Shown here one piece after another: positions 55,385 through 64,000 of a DNA stretch of 64,000 nt (positions are counted from its first letter, which is position 1; each line of letters starts with the position of its first letter). The position numbers and the translations under genes were made by a program. The notes below the pieces were generated by a model. The model saw only the letters and a list, made by a program, of their open reading frames with translations. It had not been told where the DNA came from and ran no database searches. This DNA comes from Ruminococcus flavefaciens. GTDB lineage: Bacteria > Bacillota > Clostridia > Oscillospirales > Ruminococcaceae. The stretch covers positions 1 to 64,000 of the forward strand of contig DFHF01000007.1 of NCBI GenBank assembly GCA_002371825.1, given 5' to 3'.

Positions 55385-56245
55385 ATGGCTTCTTTCTTCA
55401 ATCAGGCAACACTCTCCTATAATGGAACAGTGACCTCTTCAAATATCACGACCGGCGAGATACTCGAAGTTCTCTCCGCCACAAAGACTGCCGTTACAAA
55501 CACCTATAATACCGGCGATGAGATAGTATTTGCTGTAAATATCGTAAACAGCGGCTCTGCTTCACTCAACGGCCTCACTATGACTGACGACCTGGGCGCT
55601 TACAGCTTTGGTGAGCCTCCTGCTCAGGCAGTCCCCCTGACCTATACCGAAGGCTCTGTGCGTTATTTTGTCAACGGTATCCCTCAGCCTGCTCCCGCAG
55701 TTGCTTCTGTCTATCCGCTGACATTTACCGGTCTCAGTGTACCGGCAGGCGGAAATGCTGCATTGATCTATGCTGCAAGAGTAAATGAATACGCTCCCCT
55801 TGGTGAAGGTGCCTCTGTGACAAATACTGCCGAGATAAACGGTACAGGCATTACAGCTGTTTCTGCTTTCGAGAGCATCACTCCCACAGATGGAGCTGTC
55901 CTGACTATAAGCAAGTCCCTCAGCCCTGTAGCTGTTGAGGAGAACGGCTCCGTCACCTATACTTTCACTATACAGAACTCAGGCAGCGAAGCTGCCGGCG
56001 CAGCAGATGACGTGATCTTCACTGACACCTTCACACCTGTTCTTACCGGACTTTCTGTATCCTTCAACGGTACTCCCTGGTCACAGGGAACTGACTACTC
56101 ATATGACGAGACCTCCGGTGCTTTCTCATCTCTGCCCGGTCAGATAACCGTTCCTGCGGCTTCATTCTCTCAGGACCCCGATACCGGAGTCTGGAGCGTT
56201 CAGCCCGGTATCAGCACACTCACTATCACAGGAAATATAAGCTGA
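55385..56245 (+). CDS. DUF11 repeat protein without signal peptide
   Basis: A 286-residue protein built from two DUF11-type beta-sandwich repeats (about 28-165 and 168-285). The first has KTAVTNTYNTGDEIVFAVNI and the second LTISKSLSPVAVEENGSV, each continuing into VTYTFTIQNSGS-like strands. Related proteins in Clostridia have N-termini like FNQATLSYNG and no signal peptide. Some are surface-layer or spore-associated, but export here is not supported by sequence. The ATG follows GGAGG; a terminator follows at 56319. It stands alone between the GH9 cluster and the Bce module. Confidence 0.75.
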   Translation: MASFFNQATLSYNGTVTSSNITTGEILEVLSATKTAVTNTYNTGDEIVFAVNIVNSGSASLNGLTMTDDLGAYSFGEPPAQAVPLTYTEGSVRYFVNGIPQPAPAVASVYPLTFTGLSVPAGGNAALIYAARVNEYAPLGEGASVTNTAEINGTGITAVSAFESITPTDGAVLTISKSLSPVAVEENGSVTYTFTIQNSGSEAAGAADDVIFTDTFTPVLTGLSVSFNGTPWSQGTDYSYDETSGAFSSLPGQITVPAASFSQDPDTGVWSVQPGISTLTITGNIS

Positions 56246-56318
56246 ATATAAGGGCCTGAGCCTTCCGCTGCTTTTCAGTTTATTTCCGTAAAGCCATTGA
56301 GCTTGCGGTCTGAAGCCT

Positions 56319-56353
56319 GAGCGCTCTGAAAACGATCAGGGCGCTCATTTTTT
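56319..56353 (+). terminator. Terminator after the DUF11 gene
   Basis: Stem GAGCGC / GCGCTC followed by ATTTTTTATG. An alternative stem AGGGCG / CGCCCT (56338-56364) overlaps it and could serve the convergent permease gene. Confidence 0.65.
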
Positions 56354-56390
56354 ATGAACGCCCTGTATGTAATATTTACACTATATCATC

Positions 56391-58493
56391 TTATTTCCGT
56401 CTGCTGCGTATTATCGAACGGCTGCACAGATAGGTTATTACAAAATAGCCTCCGTAGATAAATACTACCATTGCTGCTGTGGCGATTATTGAAGACATCA
56501 TGCGCTGTGATGCGAACAATCCGATCATCAGCGGCTTTGCGAATCTGATGCCATAAACAGAATGTATCACTGCAAGCAGCAGAGGCAGCAGGAAAACTGT
56601 TCCGGTCTGAATAAACAGCGAGCATGATATCGACTTCTCCTCTGCGCCTACCTTTCTCAGCATCTCATACCTCTCAACGCTGTCAACAGAATCCGAGAGC
56701 TGTTTCAGTGCGATTATCGCAGCACAGGTTATCAGGAATATCAGTCCAAGATAAAGTCCTATAAATGTTACCATTGCACCGAGACCTATGGTCATATCTG
56801 ATATTCCCACCTTGGTTGTAAAGTATGACATACCGAAAAGCTCTTCTTTTTTATCGGTATAGTTATCCTTTATGAACTCAAATACCTTATCTCTCATATC
56901 CTCATCGACAGCACGTTTTTCCTCCTTGCTGTCCGCCTTGTAGTTTCCGTGGAATGCCCTCATCATGGGTTCACGGCCTTCAAGCACGCTTCCGTCCACT
57001 ACCAGTATGCCTGCATTGGTATGATTTGACGTCATATCAACTGCTCCGTACACACTCTCGTCAAATGCGGGAGTGAGCTTATGTCCGGCAAAGTTTATCT
57101 CCTGCCCGTCAGCAGCAGCCTTGTCTAAATATGGGCGGATTATCTTCTCATCAGACAGCACGAAATACTCGTCCCGGCCTATGGACAAAGGTTCTCTGCC
57201 AAAGAGCTCCCACATCTTATTAAAGTCCTCTATGCTTACCACAATGGTCTTGACCTTATCAAGATTATCTATCATATATAATGTATCTTTCTGATCATAG
57301 TATTCGTCAATGTGTGAGCCGAGAAGGTCATCCAAATAAACGATATTCTCTTCATCCTTCCTCTGCGCATACATATTAATAACTGATGTCTCGCTGAATA
57401 TGCCGCTGAGGCCTGCTTTTTCCATGATCTCCTCAGGAGTTTCCCTTATGTACTTGTCCTTGTTTTTATTATCATCTGAAATATATGCCTTATTTGTTAT
57501 AACAAGCTCCATATCCGCCGGGCAGCACTCCTTGAATTCCTTGTTGAGAGCATCACGGAATGCAAGTGATATGGATATTGCACATATCGTACCAAAGAGT
57601 ATCAGGCATATTACCGTCATCGATACCACCATGGTATTCATCTTGCTGCTTATCTGTCTGAATGTAAAACAGTTCAGTCCCTTGTAGTAGCCTCTCCTGA
57701 AGGACATGACGATCCTGAGGATAAGTCCCGAAACTGACCAGAATATCAGCAGTGTGCTGACAGCTCCGAGTACTATGCAGACCAGGAGCATTTTGCCGCT
57801 GAGTGAATTGAAATCAAGAACTGTCCTGTATGCGTATATCAGCATAGCAGATGCAGCTGCAAATATAACTACACAGAGCCACGGCGACTTCAGATGCAGC
57901 TTCTCAGCCTTTCTGCCGGTCTGTATAAGGTCTATCAGCTTGCACTTTCCTATCATAAGGCCATTGAACAGCATTACTACTATGTAGGAGATACCGAAGT
58001 AAATGGCTGCCATTTTTGCCGCCTTGCAGGATAGAATGAACTTATAGGAATCAAGGTCAGCCTCAAACAGGTCAGCTACAAGGGCACTCATCAGCTGCGA
58101 AAGTCCCACACCAAGGAGCAGTCCTACGCAGAGAGAGCCTATGCCTATGAGCAAAGTCTCCACAAACAGTATGGCTGAGACCTTTCTCTTTCCCATGCCA
58201 AGCATGAGATATATTGCGAATTCCTTTCCCCTTCTCTTCATCAGGAAACGGCTTGCATAAACTATAAGCAGTCCCAGCACCACCGAGACAAACCCACTCA
58301 GTCCCCTGAGCGTTGCACTTATCATATCATTTATATCGTCCGGAGCGTGAGATTTGAATTTCCTGAATGCCTCCTGCTCCTCTATAGAGTTGAACAGGTA
58401 AAATATTGCAACTCCGATAACTATGGTGAAAAAATACACCGCATAGTCCCTGATGCTCCTGCGAATATTGTTTAAAGACAGCTTAAACAGCAT
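56391..58493 (-). CDS. BceB-type ABC permease
   Basis: A 700-residue permease of the bacitracin/lantibiotic-resistance class. It has about ten transmembrane helices, with helices 7 and 8 separated by a large extracellular domain (about residues 310-520), the hallmark of BceB-like transporters that capture peptide-lipid II complexes and signal to their kinase. The first helix is followed by the typical DYAVYFFTIVIGVAIFYLFNSI. Its ATG overlaps the ATPase gene stop by 11 bp. It works with the BceA-like ATPase and probably relays flux to the BceS-like kinase. Confidence 0.9.
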   Translation of the reverse strand: MLFKLSLNNIRRSIRDYAVYFFTIVIGVAIFYLFNSIEEQEAFRKFKSHAPDDINDMISATLRGLSGFVSVVLGLLIVYASRFLMKRRGKEFAIYLMLGMGKRKVSAILFVETLLIGIGSLCVGLLLGVGLSQLMSALVADLFEADLDSYKFILSCKAAKMAAIYFGISYIVVMLFNGLMIGKCKLIDLIQTGRKAEKLHLKSPWLCVVIFAAASAMLIYAYRTVLDFNSLSGKMLLVCIVLGAVSTLLIFWSVSGLILRIVMSFRRGYYKGLNCFTFRQISSKMNTMVVSMTVICLILFGTICAISISLAFRDALNKEFKECCPADMELVITNKAYISDDNKNKDKYIRETPEEIMEKAGLSGIFSETSVINMYAQRKDEENIVYLDDLLGSHIDEYYDQKDTLYMIDNLDKVKTIVVSIEDFNKMWELFGREPLSIGRDEYFVLSDEKIIRPYLDKAAADGQEINFAGHKLTPAFDESVYGAVDMTSNHTNAGILVVDGSVLEGREPMMRAFHGNYKADSKEEKRAVDEDMRDKVFEFIKDNYTDKKEELFGMSYFTTKVGISDMTIGLGAMVTFIGLYLGLIFLITCAAIIALKQLSDSVDSVERYEMLRKVGAEEKSISCSLFIQTGTVFLLPLLLAVIHSVYGIRFAKPLMIGLFASQRMMSSIIATAAMVVFIYGGYFVITYLCSRSIIRSRRK

Positions 58494-59247
58494 CGCTCAT
58501 GTCACCTCCCAGAAGGGTAACAACATCGATTATCCTGTTGAAAAACTGCTTGCGGCTGTCATCGCCACGGCTGAGCTCACTGAATATCTTTCCGTCCTTT
58601 ATGAATATGACCCTCGATGTGTAGCTTGCTGTAAACGAATCGTGAGTTACCATCATTATCGTGGTGCCGTTATTCTTATTGAGATACTCAAATCTCTCAA
58701 GGAGCATCCTTGCTGACTTGGAATCAAGGGCTCCGGTAGGCTCATCCGCAAGCACAAGCTTCGGCTCTGTGACTATGGCTCTTGCAGAGGCTACCCTCTG
58801 CTTCTGGCCGCCTGACATCTGATAGGGATATTTCTTCAGAACATCAGTTATTCCGAGCTGCTCGGCAATATTCTTTACAGCCTTATCTATCTCCCTGACC
58901 GGATATTTCTGTATAGAAAGGGCAAGGGAAATATTCTCGTAAGCAGTCAGTGTATCAAGCAGGTTGAAATCCTGGAATATGAATCCAAGCTTCTCACGGC
59001 GGAACTGATTCAGCTTGCGGCCCTTAAGGTGAGTGACATCCGTATCCTCAAGGAAGATATTTCCCGCTGTTACTCTGTCAATGGTGGATATACAGTTTAG
59101 AAGAGTTGTCTTGCCGCTGCCTGAGGCTCCCATTATAGCCACAAACTCGCCCTCATTAACAGTGAATGAGATATCGTCTATAGCCTTTGTAAGATTAGAC
59201 CTGCTCCCGTAGTATTTTTCTATATTTTTTATCTTCAGCAATTCCAT
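58483..59247 (-). CDS. BceA-type ABC ATP-binding protein
   Basis: A 254-residue ATPase with Walker A MGASGSGKTT, Q-loop FQDFNLL, signature MSGGQKQR, Walker B LVLADEPTGALDS and H-loop VTHDS. The family (MacB/LolD/BceA) drives conformational change in the permease encoded next. The ATG at 59247 (MELLKIKNIEKYYG) follows GGGAGG at 6 nt; longer in-frame versions would include the promoter. Expression is expected from the BceR-controlled promoter at 59311-59339. Confidence 0.92.
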   Translation of the reverse strand: MELLKIKNIEKYYGSRSNLTKAIDDISFTVNEGEFVAIMGASGSGKTTLLNCISTIDRVTAGNIFLEDTDVTHLKGRKLNQFRREKLGFIFQDFNLLDTLTAYENISLALSIQKYPVREIDKAVKNIAEQLGITDVLKKYPYQMSGGQKQRVASARAIVTEPKLVLADEPTGALDSKSARMLLERFEYLNKNNGTTIMMVTHDSFTASYTSRVIFIKDGKIFSELSRGDDSRKQFFNRIIDVVTLLGGDMSDAV

Positions 59248-59310
59248 AAAAAACCTCCCTTTTGATGCTGCTCCACCAATCAAGCACTGCTTAATTGTGG
59301 GAACAATGTA

Positions 59311-59373
59311 AGTATACACCATAAGGGAGGCTTTGTCGATATTTTATTGTTACGGAACCTTACATTTTTGTAA
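59311..59373 (-). promoter_or_regulatory. bceAB promoter with BceR box
   Basis: Promoter TCGACA (59334-59339), a 17-bp spacer and TATACT (59311-59316). Upstream lies TTACA-AAAA-TGTAA on the minus strand (59360-59373), which exactly matches the BceR consensus TNACA-N4-TGTAA. It sits immediately after the kinase stop codon. Confidence 0.85.
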
Positions 59374-59375
59374 TG

Positions 59376-60395
59376 TCAGGAGTCTTCCATTTTAATATGA
59401 TCGTTTTTTCCGAAGGTGAGCAGTATCTCCGTAAAGCTTCCCTTTTCTGATACCGCACTGACCTTGTGGCCAAGCCTTTCACAAAGGCTGCGGACTATGT
59501 AAAGCCCCATTCCGGTAGAGCGTGAGCGCTCACGGCCGTTTTCGCCGGTGAAGGACTTTTCAAATATATACGGCAGGTCTGAGGCAGAGATGCCTGCTCC
59601 GTTATCCCGGAAACGAAGCTCTGTCCTTTCAGGGAATACCTCTGCGCTTACTATTATTTCCGGTTCACGGTCAGGCTGAAAATACTTCAGACTGTTCCCC
59701 AGCAGCTGACCCATTATGTACTCCAGCCACTTTCCGTCAGTCATTACCTCAGTATCCAGCCCCTCGGTAACTATGGACACTCCCCTCTCATTGAGAGCAT
59801 CCATATTCTTCATCGCCACGGCACCGAATGCCTTTTGCAGGCTCACCGGCTTTATGATATAGTCCTTCTCCGCATTCTCGCTCCTTGCATAGAAAAGAAC
59901 ATTCTCTATATAATCGTCTATACGCCTTATCTGAGACACATATCTCTCACCGGCATCGCCGTCGTTGTGACACATGAGAAGCATTCCCGCCACAGGAAGC
60001 TTTATCTCATGCACCCAGAGCTCTATATATTCCCTGAACTCAGAGGACCGCCTTTTATGCTCAGCTACATTCTCATACATATCCCGGCAGGCTTCTGAAA
60101 GCATCTCATAAAGTGCCTCACCGTCTGCAAATTCCGGCTGCGGCACCATTTCTGAAAGCAGATACTTCTTATCCGCAGTCTCCAGAGCTGCAAATGCCCT
60201 GCTGTAGAATTCCCTCCGGCGGAAATAGTCCCAGATGAGTATGGCTGTCCCTCCTGCAAGCATAAGTATGCCTACCATGATCATACCCTGTTTATCGCTT
60301 CCGGAGGCCTTCATGAATATCAATGCAAGCAGACAGACAGCAAGATATATCCCTGCCGCAGGAAGTCTGTCCCTGAAAAAACGTGAAAAGCTCAT
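59376..60395 (-). CDS. BceS-type intramembrane-sensing histidine kinase
   Basis: A 339-residue kinase with two N-terminal transmembrane helices (about 13-29 and 38-54) joined by a very short extracellular loop. The absence of a sensing domain is typical of BceS, which is told of peptide presence by the BceAB transporter. The H-box ELWVHEIKLPV holds His129. The catalytic domain has the N-box LGNSLKY, DNGAGI, and the G2 box STGMGLYIV. Overlaps the regulator gene by 4 bp. Confidence 0.92.
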   Translation of the reverse strand: MSFSRFFRDRLPAAGIYLAVCLLALIFMKASGSDKQGMIMVGILMLAGGTAILIWDYFRRREFYSRAFAALETADKKYLLSEMVPQPEFADGEALYEMLSEACRDMYENVAEHKRRSSEFREYIELWVHEIKLPVAGMLLMCHNDGDAGERYVSQIRRIDDYIENVLFYARSENAEKDYIIKPVSLQKAFGAVAMKNMDALNERGVSIVTEGLDTEVMTDGKWLEYIMGQLLGNSLKYFQPDREPEIIVSAEVFPERTELRFRDNGAGISASDLPYIFEKSFTGENGRERSRSTGMGLYIVRSLCERLGHKVSAVSEKGSFTEILLTFGKNDHIKMEDS

Positions 60396-61054
60396 ATAAG
60401 TATATACCCCTGTTTCTTCCTTGTCTCAATGGCATTATCGCAGCCGAAATCCGAAAGCTTCGTCCTGAGGCGGCTGATATTTACCGTGAGTGCGTTGTCA
60501 TTGATATACTCTGCATTATCCCACAGTACCGTCATAAGCTCGTCCCTTGAAACTATCTTCCCCTGTCTTTCAAGAAGTGTGCGGAATATGAGCATCTCAT
60601 TCTTGGTCAGGATAAGCTCTCCCCTTTCGCCGGAAAGACTTCCCCTTGCAGTATCAACTGTAAGCCCACGATAGGATGTCTGTACATTATTCCCTCTGCT
60701 TCTCTTCAGCACAGCAGATATCCTCAGCAGCAGTATGGTGGGATTATAGGGCTTTGTAATATAGTCATCCGCACCATAGCTCATGGAGAGCACCTCGTCC
60801 AGCTCATTGGTGCGGCTGGTCACCATTATTACGGGGATATCCTCTGTCCGTCTTATCTCACGGAGAAGCTGCTCCCCGTTTACTCCGGGAAGATTTATGT
60901 CCAGAAGTATCAGATCGGCCGATGCTGACATTATCTCATCAAGCGGAGAGGCAAAGTCTGTGATACAGGCTGTCTCGTATCCGGCATTTTTCAGCAGCTC
61001 TGAAAGCTCTTCTCTTATAGGTTCATCGTCCTCCACAAGTAATATCCTGCTCAT
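60392..61054 (-). CDS. BceR-type OmpR-family response regulator
   Basis: A 220-residue regulator. The receiver domain has Asp9/Asp10, phosphoacceptor Asp52 in LILLDINLPGVNG and the switch TSR/YITKPY, followed by an OmpR/PhoB winged helix (about 125-220) with the recognition segment DNALTVNISRLRTKL. It regulates bceAB through the TTACA-N4-TGTAA box at 59360-59373. The promoter is at 61084-61112. Confidence 0.93.
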   Translation of the reverse strand: MSRILLVEDDEPIREELSELLKNAGYETACITDFASPLDEIMSASADLILLDINLPGVNGEQLLREIRRTEDIPVIMVTSRTNELDEVLSMSYGADDYITKPYNPTILLLRISAVLKRSRGNNVQTSYRGLTVDTARGSLSGERGELILTKNEMLIFRTLLERQGKIVSRDELMTVLWDNAEYINDNALTVNISRLRTKLSDFGCDNAIETRKKQGYILI

Positions 61055-61083
61055 TCGCTCTCTCCTTTCTAAGATATATCCAT

Positions 61084-61112
61084 ATTATAGCACAGGGAGC
61101 TCCTTTTTTCAA
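61084..61112 (-). promoter_or_regulatory. bceRS promoter
   Basis: TTGAAA (61107-61112), a 17-bp spacer and TATAAT (61084-61089) on the minus strand. No BceR box is seen here, so the regulator genes are probably not autoinduced. Confidence 0.7.
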
Positions 61113-61120
61113 GGCATGAA

Positions 61121-61146
61121 AAAAGGAGCCGTATTTGGCTCCTTTT
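61121..61146 (-). terminator. Terminator of the PL1 gene
   Basis: Stem AAAAGGAGCC / GGCTCCTTTT with a 6-nt loop and T-runs on both strands, between the lyase gene and the promoter of the bce regulator. Confidence 0.8.
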
Positions 61147-61183
61147 CCGTTTTGGCATTTATTCTAAGCCGGGAACACGGGGA

Positions 61184-64000
61184 TCAGTTCTCCGGCAAAG
61201 AGGGTATGATGTGAAGCAGATATTTCTGTATTGCCAGTGCGTCAAGAGGAGAAAGTCCATTCTTGCCGCCGTTTACATCTGCATTATCCTTGAGCTGTCC
61301 TTCTAACTGGTACTTGTCAGGATTTGAGAGGCACTGCATGATAAGTACAGCATCATTCATCTTTACCAATCCGTCTCCGTCAGCATCGCCGGCAACTGTG
61401 CTTACACCGGGCTGAGGAGCTGTTGTTGTGGTGGTAATGGGCTGAGTTGATGTTGTAGTTGTTGTAGTTGTCTCCTGTACGGGAGCTCCGCCTATAACGA
61501 GATTGCCTGCGCCGATAGTTGTATTATCCATTGTACCGCCGTCAGTCTCAAAAATGCTCTTGAGCTTTGAAGTATCTGTATGGAGGAGATACTTGCCTGA
61601 GGGGATGTAGCATATGGATGAATCTGTATCGAAGTTTGCATACTGGCAGTCTGAGCTTACCTTTGTGCTCTTGCTGGTAACTACTGTACCCTGCTGGTCA
61701 CCCTTGCAGTCTATGAGTGTGTCGTTGAAGCTCTTGATAGCGCCAAGCTTTATCTGCATAGGATTCTTGCAGTTCTCAAAGAGGTTATACTCTGAGAAGA
61801 TATATGCGTTTGCTCTGGGGTTCATACAGTAGCTTGTCTGGCCGCTGAATATGTTATCATACATATGGATGTTTGCCTGACGAGCCAGAGGTCCTCTGGA
61901 TTCGCACTTGTTCCAGTAGTTGTGGTGATATGTCAGGTGGAACTGGAGATTGGAGTCAGAAGCACCTACAAGGTTTGTCTTGTGGTAGCCTTCATAGTAG
62001 CAGTAGCTGTTTGTGAAGTAGAGTCCACGCTTGAAGTCGCAGGCTCCGTCGCCGCCGGCCTTATCGGACTCAGCAGGATTGGAGATAGTAGGCTTGTAGA
62101 ATTCGCAGTTGTGGATCCAGCATCTCTCAACAGGAGCTGTGAGATTGGAGCCTTCCTGTACACCTTCCATACCTACGCAGTCCTCAGGTACGTTCTTGAA
62201 CTTGATATTTCTTACCTCGAAGCTCTTGCCGTAATCGGGAGCTGCTGACTCTGCCATGAAGTGGAAGCCCCAGCCGTTTACTACAGCGTCAGTTCCGATA
62301 CCTTCGATAGTAACATCCTTACCGGACTTCATTCTTGCCATGAAGCCGTTGTCACCTACAGAGCCGCCGAAATCAGTTGAATCGTATGCTGTAAGTCCGC
62401 TTGGAGCCTTTACATCACCGATGATCCTGACTACGAGAGGAGTGCCGTCCTGAGCCAGCTTCTTGATGATGCCGGCATTGCTGTTGGGCTTTGTGCCGCC
62501 GTTTGAGGTCTTGCCGCCGCCGATATCCTGTCCGGCAGAGTTGAGGATATTACCGATACCCTTTACTGTAGTGCCGTCCTTGGAGGTTATGGTAACTGTG
62601 TCCTTATTGTCGTTTGTGACATAGAGGACCTTTGCATTTGACTTGAGTGTTCCGTCATCGTTGTATGCACCTACACCTGCTGTAAAGTTATAGTGAGCAT
62701 AGCCTGAACGATCCTGAGCGCCGACCTCTATATCTGACTTTGTAAGTGTACCCTTGCTTGTGGTAAGAGTTACAGAGTAGGTACCTGCCTTAAGGCCGGG
62801 GATGTCGATGCGGAGGCCTTCATTTGTATCTCTTACCAGGAATTCAAGGTCTGCACCTGTAAGAGAACCGCTTGTGGGGCCGCTGTAGGATACTCCGGAA
62901 ACGTCTGAATCCTTTATGCCTGAAAGGAGCATATATAGCATCTCGTTCCAGCCGCCTGCGCTTATAGCCTTGACGTCTGAGAGCTTGACGTTTGAAGGAG
63001 TGCTGCTCTTTGCAGTTGTTGTAGTAACCACTGAGGGCTGCTGACCCTGTGCTGTGGTTACGATAACAGGCTGGCTTGCACCGCTGCCGCCGAAGCTCAT
63101 ATAGAAGAGGTTTACTGCGTCAGCCTTTGTGATGCTGTGGCTGCCTGCGCCGAGGTCAACAGAGAGAACTCCGCTGCTGTCAGCAGTATAATTTGTGCCG
63201 TCTATCTTTATTGTTGCAGAAGGCTCGCCGAATACCATTGTGAACTTTCCGGATGAACCTGCTGTAAAGCTTATGGATGTAGCAGATTCGATCTTAAGGC
63301 ACTGTGTAAGTGTAAGGCCGTTGTATGTGGCAGTGCCCTTGGATGTAGAGAGGTTTCCGGAGATCGAGTAGAAGCTGCTGGATGTACCATTGGAGGTGAA
63401 ATTATGTATCTGATCTCCGGAAGGAGTGGATGGCTGTGAATAATATGTTGTAGTTACAGCAGGCTGGATATTTGCTGCTGTTGTGGTGGTCTTTATATCT
63501 GTAACGATCACAGGAGCGGTAGTTGCTGATACAGCGGGAGGAGCTGTGTTATCCTCCTTGAATCCGCTTCCGATAGCTGTTACAGAGCCCTTATAGCTTG
63601 TAAGTGCAGACTTAAGAGCTGTATTTACAGCGTAGCTTTCATCATCAACAGAGTTATTGAAGGTCCACTTGAAGTCGCCGCCGTCAACACGTCCTGCCTT
63701 GGCAGTAACGATAGCAGGAACATCAGAAGCCTTATCTGCTGTATAGCTGTACATTACGCTGGAAGTATCGAAGTTATTGTATGTAGTGCCGCCGGACTTT
63801 GTCTTGACGGAAGCACCTACCTTTTCAGTCTTTGAGGAGGCCTCATATGCATCAAAGTCAGAGCTGCTTTCCTGATATGTGACATAGGCCTTCTGGCCGG
63901 ACATTACGTTGCCGTAGGACTTGATGATACCGCCGGTCTCACCGGAGAAGGTACCGCCTGTAGCTACGTCAGAGCCCTGACTTGAGGAGAGCATGGGGTA
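61184..64000 (-). CDS. Cellulosomal PL1 pectate lyase with dockerin, 5' end outside the window
   Basis: The 938 visible codons continue past the window edge (TAC CCC before the first Met). From the N-terminal side there is a beta-helix tail of another catalytic module (about 1-150), a Thr-rich linker, a beta-sandwich with GDQIHNFTSNGTSSS, a second linker, a domain with SAGGWNEMLYMLLSG, then a complete PL1 pectate lyase domain (about 420-800) with VRIIGDVKAP, KSGKDVTIEGIG, WGFHFMAES, YHHNYWNKCESRGPLAR and MNPRANAYIF. It ends in a linker and dockerin (GDADGDGLVKMNDAVLIMQC). It cleaves polygalacturonate by beta-elimination. The first module resembles the end of a PL1 or PL9, so a two-catalytic-domain enzyme is likely. 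Confidence 0.88.
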   Translation of the reverse strand, partial: YPMLSSSQGSDVATGGTFSGETGGIIKSYGNVMSGQKAYVTYQESSSDFDAYEASSKTEKVGASVKTKSGGTTYNNFDTSSVMYSYTADKASDVPAIVTAKAGRVDGGDFKWTFNNSVDDESYAVNTALKSALTSYKGSVTAIGSGFKEDNTAPPAVSATTAPVIVTDIKTTTTAANIQPAVTTTYYSQPSTPSGDQIHNFTSNGTSSSFYSISGNLSTSKGTATYNGLTLTQCLKIESATSISFTAGSSGKFTMVFGEPSATIKIDGTNYTADSSGVLSVDLGAGSHSITKADAVNLFYMSFGGSGASQPVIVTTAQGQQPSVVTTTTAKSSTPSNVKLSDVKAISAGGWNEMLYMLLSGIKDSDVSGVSYSGPTSGSLTGADLEFLVRDTNEGLRIDIPGLKAGTYSVTLTTSKGTLTKSDIEVGAQDRSGYAHYNFTAGVGAYNDDGTLKSNAKVLYVTNDNKDTVTITSKDGTTVKGIGNILNSAGQDIGGGKTSNGGTKPNSNAGIIKKLAQDGTPLVVRIIGDVKAPSGLTAYDSTDFGGSVGDNGFMARMKSGKDVTIEGIGTDAVVNGWGFHFMAESAAPDYGKSFEVRNIKFKNVPEDCVGMEGVQEGSNLTAPVERCWIHNCEFYKPTISNPAESDKAGGDGACDFKRGLYFTNSYCYYEGYHKTNLVGASDSNLQFHLTYHHNYWNKCESRGPLARQANIHMYDNIFSGQTSYCMNPRANAYIFSEYNLFENCKNPMQIKLGAIKSFNDTLIDCKGDQQGTVVTSKSTKVSSDCQYANFDTDSSICYIPSGKYLLHTDTSKLKSIFETDGGTMDNTTIGAGNLVIGGAPVQETTTTTTTSTQPITTTTTAPQPGVSTVAGDADGDGLVKMNDAVLIMQCLSNPDKYQLEGQLKDNADVNGGKNGLSPLDALAIQKYLLHIIPSLPEN

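Overview
The window looks like chromosome of a cellulosome-forming Ruminococcus (Oscillospiraceae, Firmicutes), probably close to R. flavefaciens. The evidence is four secreted plant-wall enzymes (GH10 xylanase, two GH9 glucanases, a PL1 pectate lyase) that carry Thr-rich linkers and C-terminal dockerins of the MNDAVLIMQS type. Strong GGAGG ribosome binding sites, TTGACA/TATAAT promoters with 17-bp spacers, and the Firmicute yabP-yabQ-divIC-yabR cluster agree with this. The genus call is inference from families; no rRNA gene or other marker is present.

Left chromosomal part (1-9.87 kb): the 5' part of panB, a three-gene operon (two GNAT acetyltransferases and an isochorismatase-like hydrolase), an FtsX-type ABC exporter with a 20-codon peptide ORF upstream, a divergent LytTR response regulator and GHKL sensor kinase, an unknown gene with a matching LytTR-like operator, and corA.

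Genomic island (9.88-34.19 kb): a perfect 32-bp direct repeat, copied from the 3' end of rpsI, brackets about 24 kb of accessory DNA. Two further rpsI-tail copies lie inside, so the island looks like stacked elements. From left to right it holds a DUF262-HNH plus TIR-like gene pair (probable phage defence), an orphan mobC with an oriT-like dyad, a primase fragment fused to a relaxase fragment, a Tn916-type integrase whose promoter sits inside a 14-bp inverted repeat, and an IS5-family element with a nonsense mutation that splits a membrane-protein gene. These are followed by zinc-ribbon membrane proteins and a lipoprotein, a small serine recombinase with a coupled 500-residue unknown, and a module of small membrane protein, ClpP-like protease and soluble VirD4-like ATPase. 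The right end carries a Rep-like protein with DNA-binding partners, a second tyrosine integrase, and an MmeI-like restriction-modification gene broken by a 216-bp palindromic insertion and followed by an HNH gene.

Right chromosomal part (34.2-64 kb): rplM-rpsI, a lipoprotein, a ribbon-helix-helix protein, a nitroreductase, glmM-like phosphosugar mutase, a cytoplasmic GH43 enzyme, a Wzz-like protein with an acidic tail, yabP-yabQ-divIC-yabR, two lipoproteins, an Xre/zinc-ribbon regulator and proS. Then comes the dockerin enzyme cluster (GH10, GH9, GH9) on the minus strand, a DUF11 protein, a complete Bce-type antimicrobial-peptide sensing and detoxification module (two-component system plus ABC transporter with a recognisable BceR box), and the PL1 enzyme, which runs off the window end.
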